Positions 54,665 to 64,000 of a stretch of DNA of 64,000 bases are shown piece after piece (the first letter of the stretch is position 1; each line of letters starts with the position of its first letter). Both the position numbers and the translations under genes were made by a program. Source of the stretch: Lacicoccus qingdaonensis (GTDB lineage: Bacteria > Bacillota > Bacilli > Staphylococcales > Salinicoccaceae); NCBI RefSeq assembly GCF_900101075.1, contig NZ_FNFY01000004.1, forward strand, positions 1 to 64,000. The letters run 5' to 3'. The notes below the pieces were generated by a model. It made no database searches. It had not been told where the DNA came from and saw only the letters and a program-made list of their open reading frames with translations.

Positions 54665-57450
54665 TATTCATCCTCCTGCACTTTCATTGCTTTTTCTATA
54701 ATATTTTGTTGTATCTTTTTATAAGTCTCTCCATCACCTTCAGCTGGTGAAGATGAAATCGGACGGCCAACATATGACCTTTTTACATTTTGCGGTAAAA
54801 TATCAAGGATTTTTGGAAGTACAGAACTGTAAGCTCCCATATTCTTCGGTTCTTCCTGTACAAATCTCACTTCGTCGAGATTTTCAATGCTGTCAAGAAC
54901 TTCTTTTATCTCTTCGCCAGGGAAAGGATAAAGCTGTTCAATTCTTATAAGTGCGATTTCTTCCGGGTTATTGTCCTTTTGATGGTTCAGAAGATCGACT
55001 GCCATCTTACCATGTGCCAGGAGCACTTTTTTAACCTTGGATTTATCATGTTTTTCGACGATTATCTCTCTGAAATGATTGCCGATAAATTTATCTACAG
55101 GGTTGCTTACAAGCTGATTTCTGAGTAAGCTTTTTGGTGACATGATAACGAGAGGTCTCATCTTATCAGTGTTCAGATATCTCGCCTGTCTTCTGAGTAA
55201 ATAGAAATAGTTTGCAGTACTTGTCAGATTGACTACTGTCATGTTCTGGTTTGCACCTAAATGCAGGAATCTTTCCAGTCTTGCACTTGAATGCTCAGGG
55301 CCGGAGCCTTCCTGACCGTGTGGCAGGAACAACGTAAAGCCGCTTGTTTCTCCCCATTTGGCATTTCCTGAAGACATGAAATTATCAAAGTAAACCTGTG
55401 CCATGTTGGCAAAGTCACCATACTGTGCTTCCCAGATTACAAGTGATTCCTTGTTTTCAACGTTGTATCCATAATCAAAACCGACTACGGCTGCCTCTGA
55501 TAAAGGAGAGTTATGAATATCAAATGTTGCCTTTACATCTGGTACATGATGCAGTGGGATGTATTCTCTGCCGTTTTCTGAATCGTGAAGTACCGCATGT
55601 CTGTGGGCAAAAGTACCTCTTTGTGAATCCTGGCCCGTTAATCTGATCGGCGTACCATCCTGATTGATGGTTGCAAATGCCAAAGCTTCCGCATGTGCCC
55701 AGTCCACCAGTGCTGTATCATCCTCGAATGGCAGTTTGCGGCGGTCAAGCACCTGCTTCAGCTTCTTGAATACCGTAAAGTCTTCGGGATATTCGAATAA
55801 TGCATCATTGATTTCTTTTAATCGTTCAAGTGTTATTTCAGGTTCCGGTTCGTTCTTCAAACCTTCCTGAATTGCTTCAGGCACTTCGATTTCGGATTTG
55901 ATGACAGTATCCGTTTTATCGATTTTATCATGTGCAGCACGCATTTCCTTTTGTGCATCTTCTATGATATTTTCTTTTTCTTCTTTTGAAATGATTTTTT
56001 CTTCAACCAGCTGACTGCCGTATATATGCTCAATTGTATCGTGAGCCTTCACTTCTTTATAAAGCATCGGGTTGGTTGTGCTCGGTTCATCCATTTCATT
56101 ATGGCCGTAACGACGGTAGCCGATTAAATTGATGACAGCATCTTTATTGAACGCCTGTCGATATTTAAGAGCGAGTTCGATCGTTCTGAGTACATGTTCA
56201 GGCTTGTCAGCGTTAACATGAAATACCGGCAGATTGAAACTTAATGCGGCATCTGATGCATGGTCGGTTGAACGGGCATCGAATTCCTCCGTCGTAAAAC
56301 CGACTCTGTTATTGGCAACAATATGGATAGAACCGCCTGTTGTGTAGCCGTCCAATTTACCGAGGTTCAGTGATTCAAAAACAACACCCTGTGCAGGAAA
56401 TGCAGCGTCACCATGGACTAAAACGGCCAATGAGCGGTTGAAATCCAGGTCTGGCAGGCCGTTATGGTCTGTATCTTCCTGCTCTGCTCTTGTTTTCCCC
56501 TGGACTACGGGACTAACAACCTCAAGGTGACTCGGGTTGTTTGCCAGCGTAATCTGCTGGTCAATTCCATTGTCAGTTCTCAGTTTTGATCCGCCGAGAT
56601 GGTATTTGACATCCCCGACCCATCCGGAAGTCAGTGATAATGAATTATCTTCCGGCAGGAACTTCATCGGATCAGTGTGCATGAATTCACTGAGCATCAT
56701 CTCATATGGTTTTTCCAAAATATGAGTCAGTACATTCAAACGTCCTCTGTGAGCCATGCCGATTTGAAGATTCGGAATATTTTCCTTAGCCATCAACTTC
56801 AATAAATGTTCGAGCATCGGGACCATGGTGTCCAGACCTTCAATAGAGAAACGCTTGGCTCCGACAAAGTTCTTATGAAGGTATTTTTCAAATCCTTCAA
56901 CTTTGGACAGTACTTTAAAGAGTTCGATTTTTTCATCTGATTTGAGATTGACTTCATCTTGATTTTCAATTGTTTCTTTCAGCCATTGTCTTTCTTTTGA
57001 ATCATTGATATGCATAAACTGGTATGCAATGGGACCCGTATATACTTCATACAAGTGATTGAAAGCCTCACTTGCATTGTCATATAACGATCCCAGGTGG
57101 GGACTTACCAGTGAAGCAGGTACATTCTTCAACAATTCATCTGAAATACCGTGTTCTTTAAAGTCTAAAGAAGGTTTATTTTTAATCTCTGGTTCATATA
57201 CAGGATAAATATCTGCTTCCAAATGACCGAAAAGTCGAATTTCGTCCAAAAGACGCAGCATACCCTTTACATTTTGTTTCGCATCCTGACTTAAACTACC
57301 ATCTTGCGATGTTCCTAGATTTTCAAACAATGTTCGCATTTCATCGCTGACATTATTTGGATTTTCTAAATAAGAATCATGAATATCAAGGAGTAGACCA
57401 AGATTCATTCCGAATCTCATTGGAGCCTCTTCATAGGCTTTCCCTTCCAT
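54664..57450 (-). CDS. odhA: 2-oxoglutarate dehydrogenase E1 component
   Basis: OdhA decarboxylates 2-oxoglutarate with thiamine diphosphate in the TCA cycle. The 928-residue product has the family blocks [11 protein letters not shown] (near 233), [18 protein letters not shown] (near 340) and NNRVGFTT in the TPP-binding domain. Later come [16 protein letters not shown] (near 610) and [22 protein letters not shown] (positions near 705-725). The N-terminal helical region is conserved with Gram-positive OdhA. It is first in the odhAB operon. Confidence 0.96.
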   Translation of the reverse strand: MEGKAYEEAPMRFGMNLGLLLDIHDSYLENPNNVSDEMRTLFENLGTSQDGSLSQDAKQNVKGMLRLLDEIRLFGHLEADIYPVYEPEIKNKPSLDFKEHGISDELLKNVPASLVSPHLGSLYDNASEAFNHLYEVYTGPIAYQFMHINDSKERQWLKETIENQDEVNLKSDEKIELFKVLSKVEGFEKYLHKNFVGAKRFSIEGLDTMVPMLEHLLKLMAKENIPNLQIGMAHRGRLNVLTHILEKPYEMMLSEFMHTDPMKFLPEDNSLSLTSGWVGDVKYHLGGSKLRTDNGIDQQITLANNPSHLEVVSPVVQGKTRAEQEDTDHNGLPDLDFNRSLAVLVHGDAAFPAQGVVFESLNLGKLDGYTTGGSIHIVANNRVGFTTEEFDARSTDHASDAALSFNLPVFHVNADKPEHVLRTIELALKYRQAFNKDAVINLIGYRRYGHNEMDEPSTTNPMLYKEVKAHDTIEHIYGSQLVEEKIISKEEKENIIEDAQKEMRAAHDKIDKTDTVIKSEIEVPEAIQEGLKNEPEPEITLERLKEINDALFEYPEDFTVFKKLKQVLDRRKLPFEDDTALVDWAHAEALAFATINQDGTPIRLTGQDSQRGTFAHRHAVLHDSENGREYIPLHHVPDVKATFDIHNSPLSEAAVVGFDYGYNVENKESLVIWEAQYGDFANMAQVYFDNFMSSGNAKWGETSGFTLFLPHGQEGSGPEHSSARLERFLHLGANQNMTVVNLTSTANYFYLLRRQARYLNTDKMRPLVIMSPKSLLRNQLVSNPVDKFIGNHFREIIVEKHDKSKVKKVLLAHGKMAVDLLNHQKDNNPEEIALIRIEQLYPFPGEEIKEVLDSIENLDEVRFVQEEPKNMGAYSSVLPKILDILPQNVKRSYVGRPISSSPAEGDGETYKKIQQNIIEKAMKVQEDE

Positions 57451-57538
57451 CTTTGCAGCACCTCTTTAGTTTTATATGTTTTATATATTATACATTCCCA
57501 TTTTAGCACTACTTAATGCTATTTTAAAGGTGGCAACT

Positions 57539-58912
57539 TTATGAATTGCCTTCATTTAAAGGGAATCGGATAATAACTTTTGTAAAATTTCCTTCTTCAC
57601 TTTCAAACCATACTTTACCTTTATAGTTTTCAATCAGCTTCTTACCGATGGATAATCCGAGGCCGTTGCCTCCCTGCTGTCTGCTGCGTGATTTGTCCAC
57701 CCTGTAAAATCTGTTGAAAACATTCTCAAGATCTTCTTCTGGTATACCTATACCGTGGTCCATTATTATAATGTCGAAATATTCATTATGTTTCTCAGTC
57801 TTGGTAATGATGTATTTATACTCTGTATCATACTTTACAGCATTGTCGAGGAAAATCAGTAATAACTGCTCTAAATGATGATTATTGATCTTAAATGGTA
57901 TGGAGTCATGCGAGTGCTCAACAGCAAAATGATAATCAGGATGGATCTTTCTCATACTGTCGACCCGGGAGTTGATCTCATCTATTATATTTACTGTTTC
58001 AACTTCCTCCAGCTGCCTTGGATTATTTTTTGTCAGCAGTAATAACTCTTCAACCAGCTTATTGATGCGGTGGAGCTCATCGATGGATATATTCAGGGAC
58101 TCTTCCAGAATTTTAGGATCATTTTTCCCCCACCGGTTGATGAGTTTCAAGTGACCCTGGATAATCTGCAGCGGCGTTCTGAGTTCGTGGGAAGCATCTT
58201 CCACAAACTGTTTCTGCTGATTGAACGACTCTTCAAGTGAATCCATCATATTATTGAATGAGGTAACCATATAATCGGTTTCCTCGGTATCTGTAGATAA
58301 TGAAAGACGTTCAGAAACACCTTCCCCTTCTATCCGTTTCAATTGATTGGCAATGCTTCGAATCGGCTTGACCATCTGTGTGGAGAAGAAGTAGCTGACT
58401 ATCGAAGTGAATAATATTGAAAGAAAACCAATAATCAATGCAATGAGGACCATGGTCCGAATAATCAGATAATAATTATCCAGTGGATGAATGACTGTCA
58501 GATAACCATTCCAATACATAGTATCGATATTAGACCGGCCAACAAGAAAATTGCCGTCATCTGTTTCCATCGATGTGATGACTGTATCACTGACCGGCAC
58601 GAAGTCTAACGGCAGGTCATGCAACTGATTCGTCGGTTCAGTTGTAACGATATTGCCGCTCCGTGTATAAAGAATCATTGTCTGTTCGTCATAAAGGCTT
58701 GTGATAATATCATTTCTTGAAATAGTATTGATGGGTTGTGTTTCATAAATATGCTGAAGTTCCTCAAGACTTCTGTCCAGTGCCCTTTCTTCGAGGTCTC
58801 TTAAATAAAGACTGGTGAAATAAATCAGAAGGGTACTGAATATCAGATAGGTGAATGATATTATCAGTGTGGATAATCTCAGCCATTTATACTTTAAGGA
58901 GTTTTTGTTCAT
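57539..58912 (-). CDS. arlS: Sensor histidine kinase ArlS
   Basis: ArlS senses envelope conditions and phosphorylates ArlR. The 457-residue product has two membrane helices near residues 12-35 and 152-174, an extracellular sensor between them, and a HAMP linker (about 175-230). The phospho-accepting histidine is in [16 protein letters not shown] (near 242). N, G1 and G2 boxes of the ATPase domain lie in the last 110 residues ([35 protein letters not shown]). It overlaps arlR by four bases. Position next to odhA matches S. aureus. Confidence 0.94.
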   Translation of the reverse strand: MNKNSLKYKWLRLSTLIISFTYLIFSTLLIYFTSLYLRDLEERALDRSLEELQHIYETQPINTISRNDIITSLYDEQTMILYTRSGNIVTTEPTNQLHDLPLDFVPVSDTVITSMETDDGNFLVGRSNIDTMYWNGYLTVIHPLDNYYLIIRTMVLIALIIGFLSILFTSIVSYFFSTQMVKPIRSIANQLKRIEGEGVSERLSLSTDTEETDYMVTSFNNMMDSLEESFNQQKQFVEDASHELRTPLQIIQGHLKLINRWGKNDPKILEESLNISIDELHRINKLVEELLLLTKNNPRQLEEVETVNIIDEINSRVDSMRKIHPDYHFAVEHSHDSIPFKINNHHLEQLLLIFLDNAVKYDTEYKYIITKTEKHNEYFDIIIMDHGIGIPEEDLENVFNRFYRVDKSRSRQQGGNGLGLSIGKKLIENYKGKVWFESEEGNFTKVIIRFPLNEGNS

Positions 58913-59586
58913 GTTCTTATCACGTACCCGACTCCCCGGACAGTTTCTATTACTTTGTGCTTGTTGAAGGGTTTGAGCTTATTGCGTAAATATCTTATAT
59001 AGACGTCCACCACATTGGTTTCAACTTCACTGTCATATCCCCAGACATGTTCCAATATCTGCTCCCGCCTCAGAACGATGCCGACATTTTTCATAAGAAG
59101 ATAAAGCAGTTCATATTCCGTTTTGGTCAGTTCCAATTCGGTATCATCAATTGTCACTTTGTAAGCGGAAATGTCCACTGAAATCCCATGCAGTGAAAGA
59201 ATCTTATTATTGCCGGCTTCCGAATCATCCGCCCTTCTCAGCATTACACGGATTCTTGCCAGAAGTTCTTCGATTTCAAACGGTTTTACTATGTAGTCAT
59301 CTGCCCCGTAATCCAATCCGACCACTTTGTCGTAAGTTTCCCCTTTGGCGGTAATCATGATGATTGGCGTATTTTTGGATTTACGGATTCTGCGGCAGAC
59401 TTCAAGGCCGTTTAAAGCCGGCAGCATCAAGTCCAATAAGATGCAGTCATAATTATAATTCAATGCTTTGTCGAGCCCATCTTCCCCGTCGGCACTCAAT
59501 GTTACAGAGTACCCTTCATGGGTCAGTTCAAGCTCTATAAAACGAGCTAAATTAAGCTCATCCTCTATAACCAGTACATGCTTCAA
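58909..59586 (-). CDS. arlR: Response regulator ArlR
   Basis: ArlR is an OmpR-family DNA-binding regulator of adhesion, autolysis and virulence genes in S. aureus. The 225-residue product has the receiver domain with acidic patch VIEDELN and phospho-Asp in [13 protein letters not shown] (near 51). The lysine is in [14 protein letters not shown] (near 100), and the winged helix covers 125-222 ([14 protein letters not shown]). I start it at TTG 59586 with AAGGAAG 8 bases upstream; the longer frame to 59646 is not supported. It overlaps arlS by four bases. Confidence 0.94.
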   Translation of the reverse strand: MKHVLVIEDELNLARFIELELTHEGYSVTLSADGEDGLDKALNYNYDCILLDLMLPALNGLEVCRRIRKSKNTPIIMITAKGETYDKVVGLDYGADDYIVKPFEIEELLARIRVMLRRADDSEAGNNKILSLHGISVDISAYKVTIDDTELELTKTEYELLYLLMKNVGIVLRREQILEHVWGYDSEVETNVVDVYIRYLRNKLKPFNKHKVIETVRGVGYVIRT

Positions 59587-59641
59587 TCCATTCACTTCCT
59601 TTGTGCTATCATACCACTTTTTATTTATATGAAAAATAAAA

Positions 59642-59663
59642 AACACATAATATGAATTATGTG
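59642..59663 (-). terminator. Terminator between the GNAT gene and arlR
   Basis: ACACATAAT and ATTATGTGT form a 9-bp stem around ATGA; the minus strand continues in a long T run. Confidence 0.85.
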
Positions 59664-60284
59664 TCAGCTTGCCGTAAAATCAGGCATGTCCAGCATGTAA
59701 CTCTGCTGTTTTATCATCAGATTTTTCTTCACATCCGCCCATTCATCATCAATGATCGAATAGACGATCAAGTTGCGGGGAACGCCGTGAAGCTTACGTT
59801 CTTTTCTCAGTATCCCCTCTTTGGTAAAGCCGAGTCTTTCAACTGCCCGGTGGCTTCTTACATTTCTTTCGTCCACCCTGATCTGGACTCTCATCATATT
59901 TAAAGTTTCAAAACAGAATTCGAGCAGCAGAAACTTACTGTCCGAGTTTACGAAGGACCGGTGTGCTTTTGTACCAAACCATGTCGCACCGATTTCACAA
60001 CTTTGCCGTTCATAGTCAATATGCTGTATCCTCGTACTGCCGACAACTTCTCCGCTGTTTTTCAATATAACTGCAAAAGGGATGCTTTTCAATTGATTTC
60101 TAAGTTCTATGGCGCTTTTTATCCACTCTGTCATGAGCGGCAGTGTCGTTGCCTGAAACAACATATAGGACCAGATGCTCTCATGGTTGATGTCCTGCAG
60201 TTCTTCTGCATGGCTCAACTGGAGAGGGACAAGTCTGATTCTTTCATTTTCCAACGTTATGGATTCATATAAATTTACAGCCAT
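59664..60284 (-). CDS. GNAT family N-acetyltransferase (RimL-like)
   Basis: The 206-residue protein resembles RimJ/RimL acetyltransferases: start [21 protein letters not shown], a central [26 protein letters not shown] (residues about 98-123), and the late motif [30 protein letters not shown] (133-162) that includes NxRSxRAxERLGF. The acetyl-CoA loop is not the classical Q/RxxGxG but TKAHRSFV. The substrate is unknown. It lies between arlR and the PAP2 gene. Confidence 0.85.
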   Translation of the reverse strand: MAVNLYESITLENERIRLVPLQLSHAEELQDINHESIWSYMLFQATTLPLMTEWIKSAIELRNQLKSIPFAVILKNSGEVVGSTRIQHIDYERQSCEIGATWFGTKAHRSFVNSDSKFLLLEFCFETLNMMRVQIRVDERNVRSHRAVERLGFTKEGILRKERKLHGVPRNLIVYSIIDDEWADVKKNLMIKQQSYMLDMPDFTAS

Positions 60285-60345
60285 TTGAAATCACCTTCTT
60301 TACAATTATATAATGCAGATTAATTATAATTGCGTGAATGGAAAA

Positions 60346-60375
60346 TGGCAATGCAAAAGTATCTGCACTGCCATG
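60346..60375. terminator. Possible terminator after the PAP2 gene
   Basis: TGGCAATGCA and TGCACTGCCA form a hairpin with one mismatch around AAAGTATC. There is only a short T stretch on the minus strand side, so strength is uncertain. Confidence 0.5.
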
Positions 60376-60383
60376 TCATATAA

Positions 60384-61007
60384 TCAGACGTATCTGCTTT
60401 TATTAAATTTGTTATGAAGCAGGTAGCTGGTACCTATTACTGCGGCTGTCCCGATTGTAATACCCGCGATGACATCCGTAGGATAATGGACGCCGAGATA
60501 TACTCTTGAAGATGAAATCATCAAAATAAAAAAAGCACATAAAGCATACAAAACACTCTTGTTCTTCAAAGATGTTTTGTTGATGATTGCCATCAGGGAA
60601 CCGAAAAAGATGGTCGAACCTGTGGCATGTCCGCTTGGAAAACTGAAGCCGGAAATATCTATCAGTCTTAATAATGATGGTCTTTCTCTGTCGAAGGCAT
60701 TTTTCATCACAGGTATCATGATGCTGCTCGCAATCATCGAGATAACAAAGAACAGAGTATGAAATTTAAGCTTGTAGAGCATCAGTATAGCTATCATGAT
60801 GATGGAAAGGATCACCATGGACAGCACTTCTCCTATTTGAGTGAAGCCGAGCATAAATGCAGTTGTTATGAAGCTTTCTGAAGCGTATATGAATTCATAT
60901 ACTTCCCTGTCAATCCACTGTCCAGGTCTGGATTCATGAAAGACGGCAATGACACCGAATATTAAAGTGAAGACCAGGAACAAGGATAATTTTTTAAATC
61001 GGCTCAC
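60384..61007 (-). CDS. PAP2 family phosphatase (lipid phosphate phosphatase-like)
   Basis: The 207-residue membrane protein has about six hydrophobic segments and the PAP2 signature: KNAFDRERPS (KxxxxxxRP, near residue 111), PSGHAT (near 128) and SRVYLGVHYPTDVIAG (near 166), which includes the catalytic histidines. Members dephosphorylate phosphatidic acid, PGP or undecaprenyl pyrophosphate. It overlaps murG by four bases, suggesting a role in recycling the lipid carrier used by MurG. Confidence 0.87.
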   Translation of the reverse strand: MSRFKKLSLFLVFTLIFGVIAVFHESRPGQWIDREVYEFIYASESFITTAFMLGFTQIGEVLSMVILSIIMIAILMLYKLKFHTLFFVISMIASSIMIPVMKNAFDRERPSLLRLIDISGFSFPSGHATGSTIFFGSLMAIINKTSLKNKSVLYALCAFFILMISSSRVYLGVHYPTDVIAGITIGTAAVIGTSYLLHNKFNKSRYV

Positions 61008-62086
61008 TCGACTTCCTCCTCATTCAGCAGCTTGGATACCAGTGTGTCAGGTTTGAACCCGCCTTTGAACTGTTTCATGGTCATAATGATATCTTGACGT
61101 GTCTCATTTATATCATTAAATGCAGCGTTGAAATTATTAAGTGTCAAATCTTCTTCCTGAATAACCTTTGCATAACCTTTCTCTTCAAAATAACGGGCAT
61201 TTTCCAACTGGTCGCCCCTGCTTTGACCGAGCGGCAGGGGTATGAGGATCATAGGTTTTTGATTTAACAGCAATTCATAAATGGCATTCGAACCACTTCT
61301 GCCAATGACGATATCTGAAATATTTATGAAATGTGCAAGCTCATCTCCGACGAATTCAAATTGAATATAATTTTCATTATGACTCAGATTTTCATCAATA
61401 TTATCTTTACCGCACAGATGAATGATTTGAAATTCATCTGTCAATACAGAGATGTTTTCTCTTACAAATCTGTTTATGGATTTCGATCCCAGTGAACCGC
61501 CCATGAACATTAAAATAGGTTTTTCAGGTTTGAACCCTGACAGTTCATACCCTTTTTCGCTGTAACCATTCAATAATTCATCTCTTATGACAGGACCTAA
61601 ATATTCAGCCTTATTTTCCGGCAGATAGTCCATCGTTTTTTTGAAAGTGACATAACATTTAGTCGCAAACCTTGTTGAAATTTTGTTTGCGAGTCCTGGT
61701 GTCAGATCAGATTCATGAATATAGACCGGAATTTTCAATGATTTTGCAGCTAGTACGACAGGTACGCTGACAAATCCGCCTTTTGAAAATACAAGGTCTG
61801 GCATTTCCTTTTTCAAAATTTTTCGGGCATCAAATATCCCCTTTGTCACTTTGAAAATATCCTTCAGATTTTCAAATGAAATATATCTTCTCAGTTTACC
61901 GCTGGATATATTACAATACCTTATTGAGGTTGGGCTGATGATTTCTTTTTCAATTCCAGTTTTTGAACCAATATATACAGGTTCAACATTATTATTCAGG
62001 AAACTGGGGATAAGTAATTTATTCAGCATGACGTGGCCCACTGTACCGCCGCCGGTTAAAATAACCTTTCTTTTTGAAGATTCCAT
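61004..62086 (-). CDS. murG: UDP-GlcNAc:lipid I transferase MurG
   Basis: MurG transfers N-acetylglucosamine to lipid I at the inner face of the membrane, giving lipid II. The 360-residue GT-B enzyme has the lipid-carrier loop GGGTVGHVMLNKLLIP (near residue 13), a second G loop MFMGGSLGSKSINRF (near 191), and the UDP-GlcNAc site VIGRSGSNAIYELL (near 256). The start at 62086 follows GGAGG; the longer frame to 62224 is not supported. It is cotranscribed with the PAP2 gene downstream. Confidence 0.95.
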   Translation of the reverse strand: MESSKRKVILTGGGTVGHVMLNKLLIPSFLNNNVEPVYIGSKTGIEKEIISPTSIRYCNISSGKLRRYISFENLKDIFKVTKGIFDARKILKKEMPDLVFSKGGFVSVPVVLAAKSLKIPVYIHESDLTPGLANKISTRFATKCYVTFKKTMDYLPENKAEYLGPVIRDELLNGYSEKGYELSGFKPEKPILMFMGGSLGSKSINRFVRENISVLTDEFQIIHLCGKDNIDENLSHNENYIQFEFVGDELAHFINISDIVIGRSGSNAIYELLLNQKPMILIPLPLGQSRGDQLENARYFEEKGYAKVIQEEDLTLNNFNAAFNDINETRQDIIMTMKQFKGGFKPDTLVSKLLNEEEVE

Positions 62087-62148
62087 AATAACCTCCATTT
62101 TTTCTTTATGATATAACTTTAAACCATTTCGACTTTTGGCACAATAAA

Positions 62149-62175
62149 AGTCGCACAAAAATACTTTGTGCGACC
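62149..62175 (-). terminator. Terminator after ctpA
   Basis: GTCGCACAAA and TTTGTGCGAC form a 10-bp perfect stem around AATAC. T residues follow on the minus strand. It lies 5 bases past the ctpA stop. Confidence 0.92.
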
Positions 62176-62180
62176 TGAAA

Positions 62181-63746
62181 TTATTCTGCCTCTGTCCCTT
62201 CAGCTTCTTCCTGAAGTTCTTCAATTGATTTTATTTCTATATTCTGTGCATTTTCCTGTGCTGTCTCTTCTATTTCTTCTTCGCTGTATTCACCATTGAT
62301 ATAATCAACAAGGTACTCAAGCTGTGCATCATTCTCATTGATATACGTCCTGAGCTCGGACATCAATGTAATCGACGTGTCTCCTGTCACATTTCCATCT
62401 GCTTCAATATCATGGTCTTCCTGGAAACTCATGACTGCATCAATCAGTTCTTCATTAAAAGTTTCGTTGATTGTACCGACATCATAGCCGAGCGTATCAA
62501 GTGCAACTTTTATGGAAGTGATCGTTTCGCTCTCCTGTCCTTCAGTATAGACATCATCTTCATTAATGACTTCCACCCTGTAGTAGTCAGGATTGACCAG
62601 TTCTACATCAGGTGTAATGCCTTCTTCATGGACCCAGGTGCCTTCCGGTGTCAGCCACTTCGTATTAGTATATTTCAACATTGAATTATCATTGAAATTT
62701 TGTGTCTGCTGCACTACACCTTTACCGAATGATTGTGTGCCGGCGATGACAACATCATCGAAATGGTCATTGAGAGCTCCTGTAAATACTTCGGATGCAC
62801 TTGCTGATCCTTCGTTTATCAATATATATACATTCATGTCTTCTGTGTTGCTGTTATGGCGGTTCTCGGTTTCCAGTTCGACTCTCTCTCCATTGCTGTC
62901 TTCCAGCATCAGGGCAACTTCATTTTTTGGAACAAACTGGTTGATCAGCGATACTGCTTCTGAAAGCAGCCCGCCCGGGTTGTATCTGAAATCGACGATG
63001 ATATCTTCTACGTCATCGTCAGCAGCCTGATTGATACTTTCTTCAAATTCTTCGGTTGTACCTTCCTGGAATCTGTTGATACTGATATGACCGACATTAT
63101 CAACTTCTTCATAAGTAACGCTGTCAATATGAATAGTGTCTCTTGTCACTGTTATGTCAATAGGTTCTCCTTCACCGCGGACGATTGTAAGTACTACATC
63201 AGTACCTTTTTCACCGCGGATAAGCTGTACGGCTTCAGTCGTTGTCATACCTTCTATGCTCTCACCATCAACAGCAGTGATCTGATCTCCGGGTTCTACT
63301 CCCGCTGCTTCTGCGGGTGAGCCGCGCATAGGCGAAGTCACTACAATACGGTTGCCTTCCTGCATCACTTCTGCGCCGATACCTTCAAAATCCCCGGTGA
63401 CAGTTTCCTGAAAGGCTTCTGTGTCATCGACATTCATATATTCGCTGTAAGGGTCATCGAGACCTTGAACCATTCCATCTATTGCGGATTCAATCAATTC
63501 CTCGTTGTCGACCTCATCGTAAAAATCTGTGGAAATGGTATCGTACACACTATATAATTTAGAGAATTCACTTCTGGTATCAGTTCCGACGTTGACCGCC
63601 TTTTCCGAACCTGCTTCCAGACTTAACGCTGTAATCACACTGGACAGGATTACAGCAGCAAGGATGGTTATGATCAGCCAGAAAGGATTGATGCTGATTC
63701 TTTTGGATTTATGGGTTGTTTCATTATTATTTTTATTTTCGTCCAA
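62181..63746 (-). CDS. ctpA: Carboxy-terminal processing protease CtpA (S41 family)
   Basis: CtpA is a membrane-anchored, wall-facing serine protease that cleaves C-termini of exported proteins. The 521-residue product has a short cytoplasmic start, one membrane helix (about 23-45), a PDZ domain (about 115-200, EGIGAEVMQEGNRIVVTSPMRGSPA region) and the S41 catalytic core. The serine is in INEGSASASEVFTGAL (near 332) and the lysine in SFGKGVVQQ (near 357). A C-terminal peptidoglycan-binding domain (about 410-480) is followed by an acidic tail. I prefer TTG 63746 (AGGTG 8 bases upstream) to GTG 63755. Confidence 0.92.
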   Translation of the reverse strand: MDENKNNNETTHKSKRISINPFWLIITILAAVILSSVITALSLEAGSEKAVNVGTDTRSEFSKLYSVYDTISTDFYDEVDNEELIESAIDGMVQGLDDPYSEYMNVDDTEAFQETVTGDFEGIGAEVMQEGNRIVVTSPMRGSPAEAAGVEPGDQITAVDGESIEGMTTTEAVQLIRGEKGTDVVLTIVRGEGEPIDITVTRDTIHIDSVTYEEVDNVGHISINRFQEGTTEEFEESINQAADDDVEDIIVDFRYNPGGLLSEAVSLINQFVPKNEVALMLEDSNGERVELETENRHNSNTEDMNVYILINEGSASASEVFTGALNDHFDDVVIAGTQSFGKGVVQQTQNFNDNSMLKYTNTKWLTPEGTWVHEEGITPDVELVNPDYYRVEVINEDDVYTEGQESETITSIKVALDTLGYDVGTINETFNEELIDAVMSFQEDHDIEADGNVTGDTSITLMSELRTYINENDAQLEYLVDYINGEYSEEEIEETAQENAQNIEIKSIEELQEEAEGTEAE

Positions 63747-63819
63747 GTTACACACACCTAACTTCTAAGAGCATAATATCTTATAGTTTATCAGTAGGTA
63801 GACAATATTAAAAGAAAAA

Positions 63820-63842
63820 GAACAGTGGAAATTCCACTGTTC
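63820..63842 (-). terminator. Terminator downstream of deoD
   Basis: GAACAGTGGAA and TTCCACTGTTC form an 11-bp perfect stem with a T-rich tail on the minus strand, between deoD and ctpA. Confidence 0.9.
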
Positions 63843-63869
63843 CATTATAAACTATAAATTATCGAAAAA

Positions 63870-64000
63870 TTATTCACCAGCAAATGGCAGAGCCGCATCC
63901 AGGGCAACTTCTATCATTTCATTGAATGTTGTCTGTCTTTCTTCACTGGAAGTTGCTTCGCCTGTCAGTACATGGTCTGAAACCGTCAAGATGGCTAAAG
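63870..64000 (-). CDS. deoD: Purine nucleoside phosphorylase DeoD, C-terminal part (runs off the window)
   Basis: The last 42 codons read [42 protein letters not shown] (residues given here only as a region), the typical DeoD end with the active-site Asp in TVSDH. DeoD splits purine nucleosides with phosphate. The start lies beyond the right edge. A terminator follows the stop. Confidence 0.85.
   Translation of the reverse strand, partial: LAILTVSDHVLTGEATSSEERQTTFNEMIEVALDAALPFAGE

Noticed and set aside
1-64000. Prophage, CRISPR array or defence island
   Set aside because: No phage structural or integrase genes, no regularly spaced repeats and no restriction or toxin-antitoxin pair were recognised; only the IS21-like fragment is mobile.

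Overview
The window looks like a chromosomal segment from a member of the Staphylococcaceae outside the core Staphylococcus aureus group, with Jeotgalicoccus or Salinicoccus as the best guess. The reasons are gene order and content: femA-femB, arlRS beside odhAB, a lysine operon asd-dapA-dapB-dapD-hipO-alr-lysA followed by cspA and a DUF1033 gene, acyP-xpaC-telA, cvfB, and LexA-boxed parEC and umuC. Base composition looks moderate for the group, with AT-rich intergenic spacers. The genus is an inference from gene order and remembered protein similarity; no database search was possible.

Layout. 1-1400: the start of an IS21-like element that has landed at the very beginning of an AbrB-family membrane protein gene. 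1430-5640: a T-box-controlled valS and then folC. 5660-7570: a YfcC-type carrier and mscL on the minus strand. 7820-10530: aconitase. 10590-17300: plsY on the minus strand, then topoisomerase IV (parE-parC, with a LexA box) and the amino acid symporter alsT. 17340-20820: a secreted DUF1002 protein, an LCP cell-wall ligase and a LexA-boxed Y-family polymerase. 20820-22130: a repeat-rich spacer and two GNAT acetyltransferases. 22230-27240: a SatD/DUF3307-like pair divergent from three tandem FemABX genes that build the peptidoglycan cross-bridge. 27350-29780: small membrane proteins, an unexplained structured spacer, tRNA-Val(GAC), and a metallo-hydrolase interrupted by an in-frame amber codon. 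29920-37310: pepF, an MFS exporter, a coiled-coil protein, cvfB, a sirtuin and an ABC-F ATPase. 37355-44490: a lysine riboswitch and the seven-gene diaminopimelate/lysine operon. 44530-50410: cspA, DUF1033, acyP-xpaC-telA, an RDD protein, an AEC transporter and brnQ. 50517-57450: a MoxR ATPase/VWA pair behind a DUF6501 gene, then odhA-odhB. 57540-64000: arlRS, a GNAT gene, a PAP2 phosphatase coupled to murG, ctpA, and the end of deoD.

Much of the window serves the cell envelope. The dap operon makes meso-diaminopimelate and lysine and carries an alanine racemase. murG makes lipid II, FemA/FemB-type enzymes extend the interpeptide bridge, an LCP protein attaches anionic polymers, and CtpA and ArlRS act in envelope quality control and surface regulation. 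A second theme is the TCA cycle (acnA, odhAB). A third is DNA topology and damage, seen in parEC and umuC, both preceded by LexA-type boxes.

The points most worth a second look are: the paired 20-bp dyads between the SatD gene and femA; the divergent third Fem paralogue; the promoter-preceded structured spacer next to tRNA-Val; the IS21 insertion that removed the abrB start; the amber codon in the metallo-hydrolase; the hairpin that buries the alsT ribosome binding site; and the unusual Walker A in the ABC-F protein. No phage, CRISPR array or defence island was seen.
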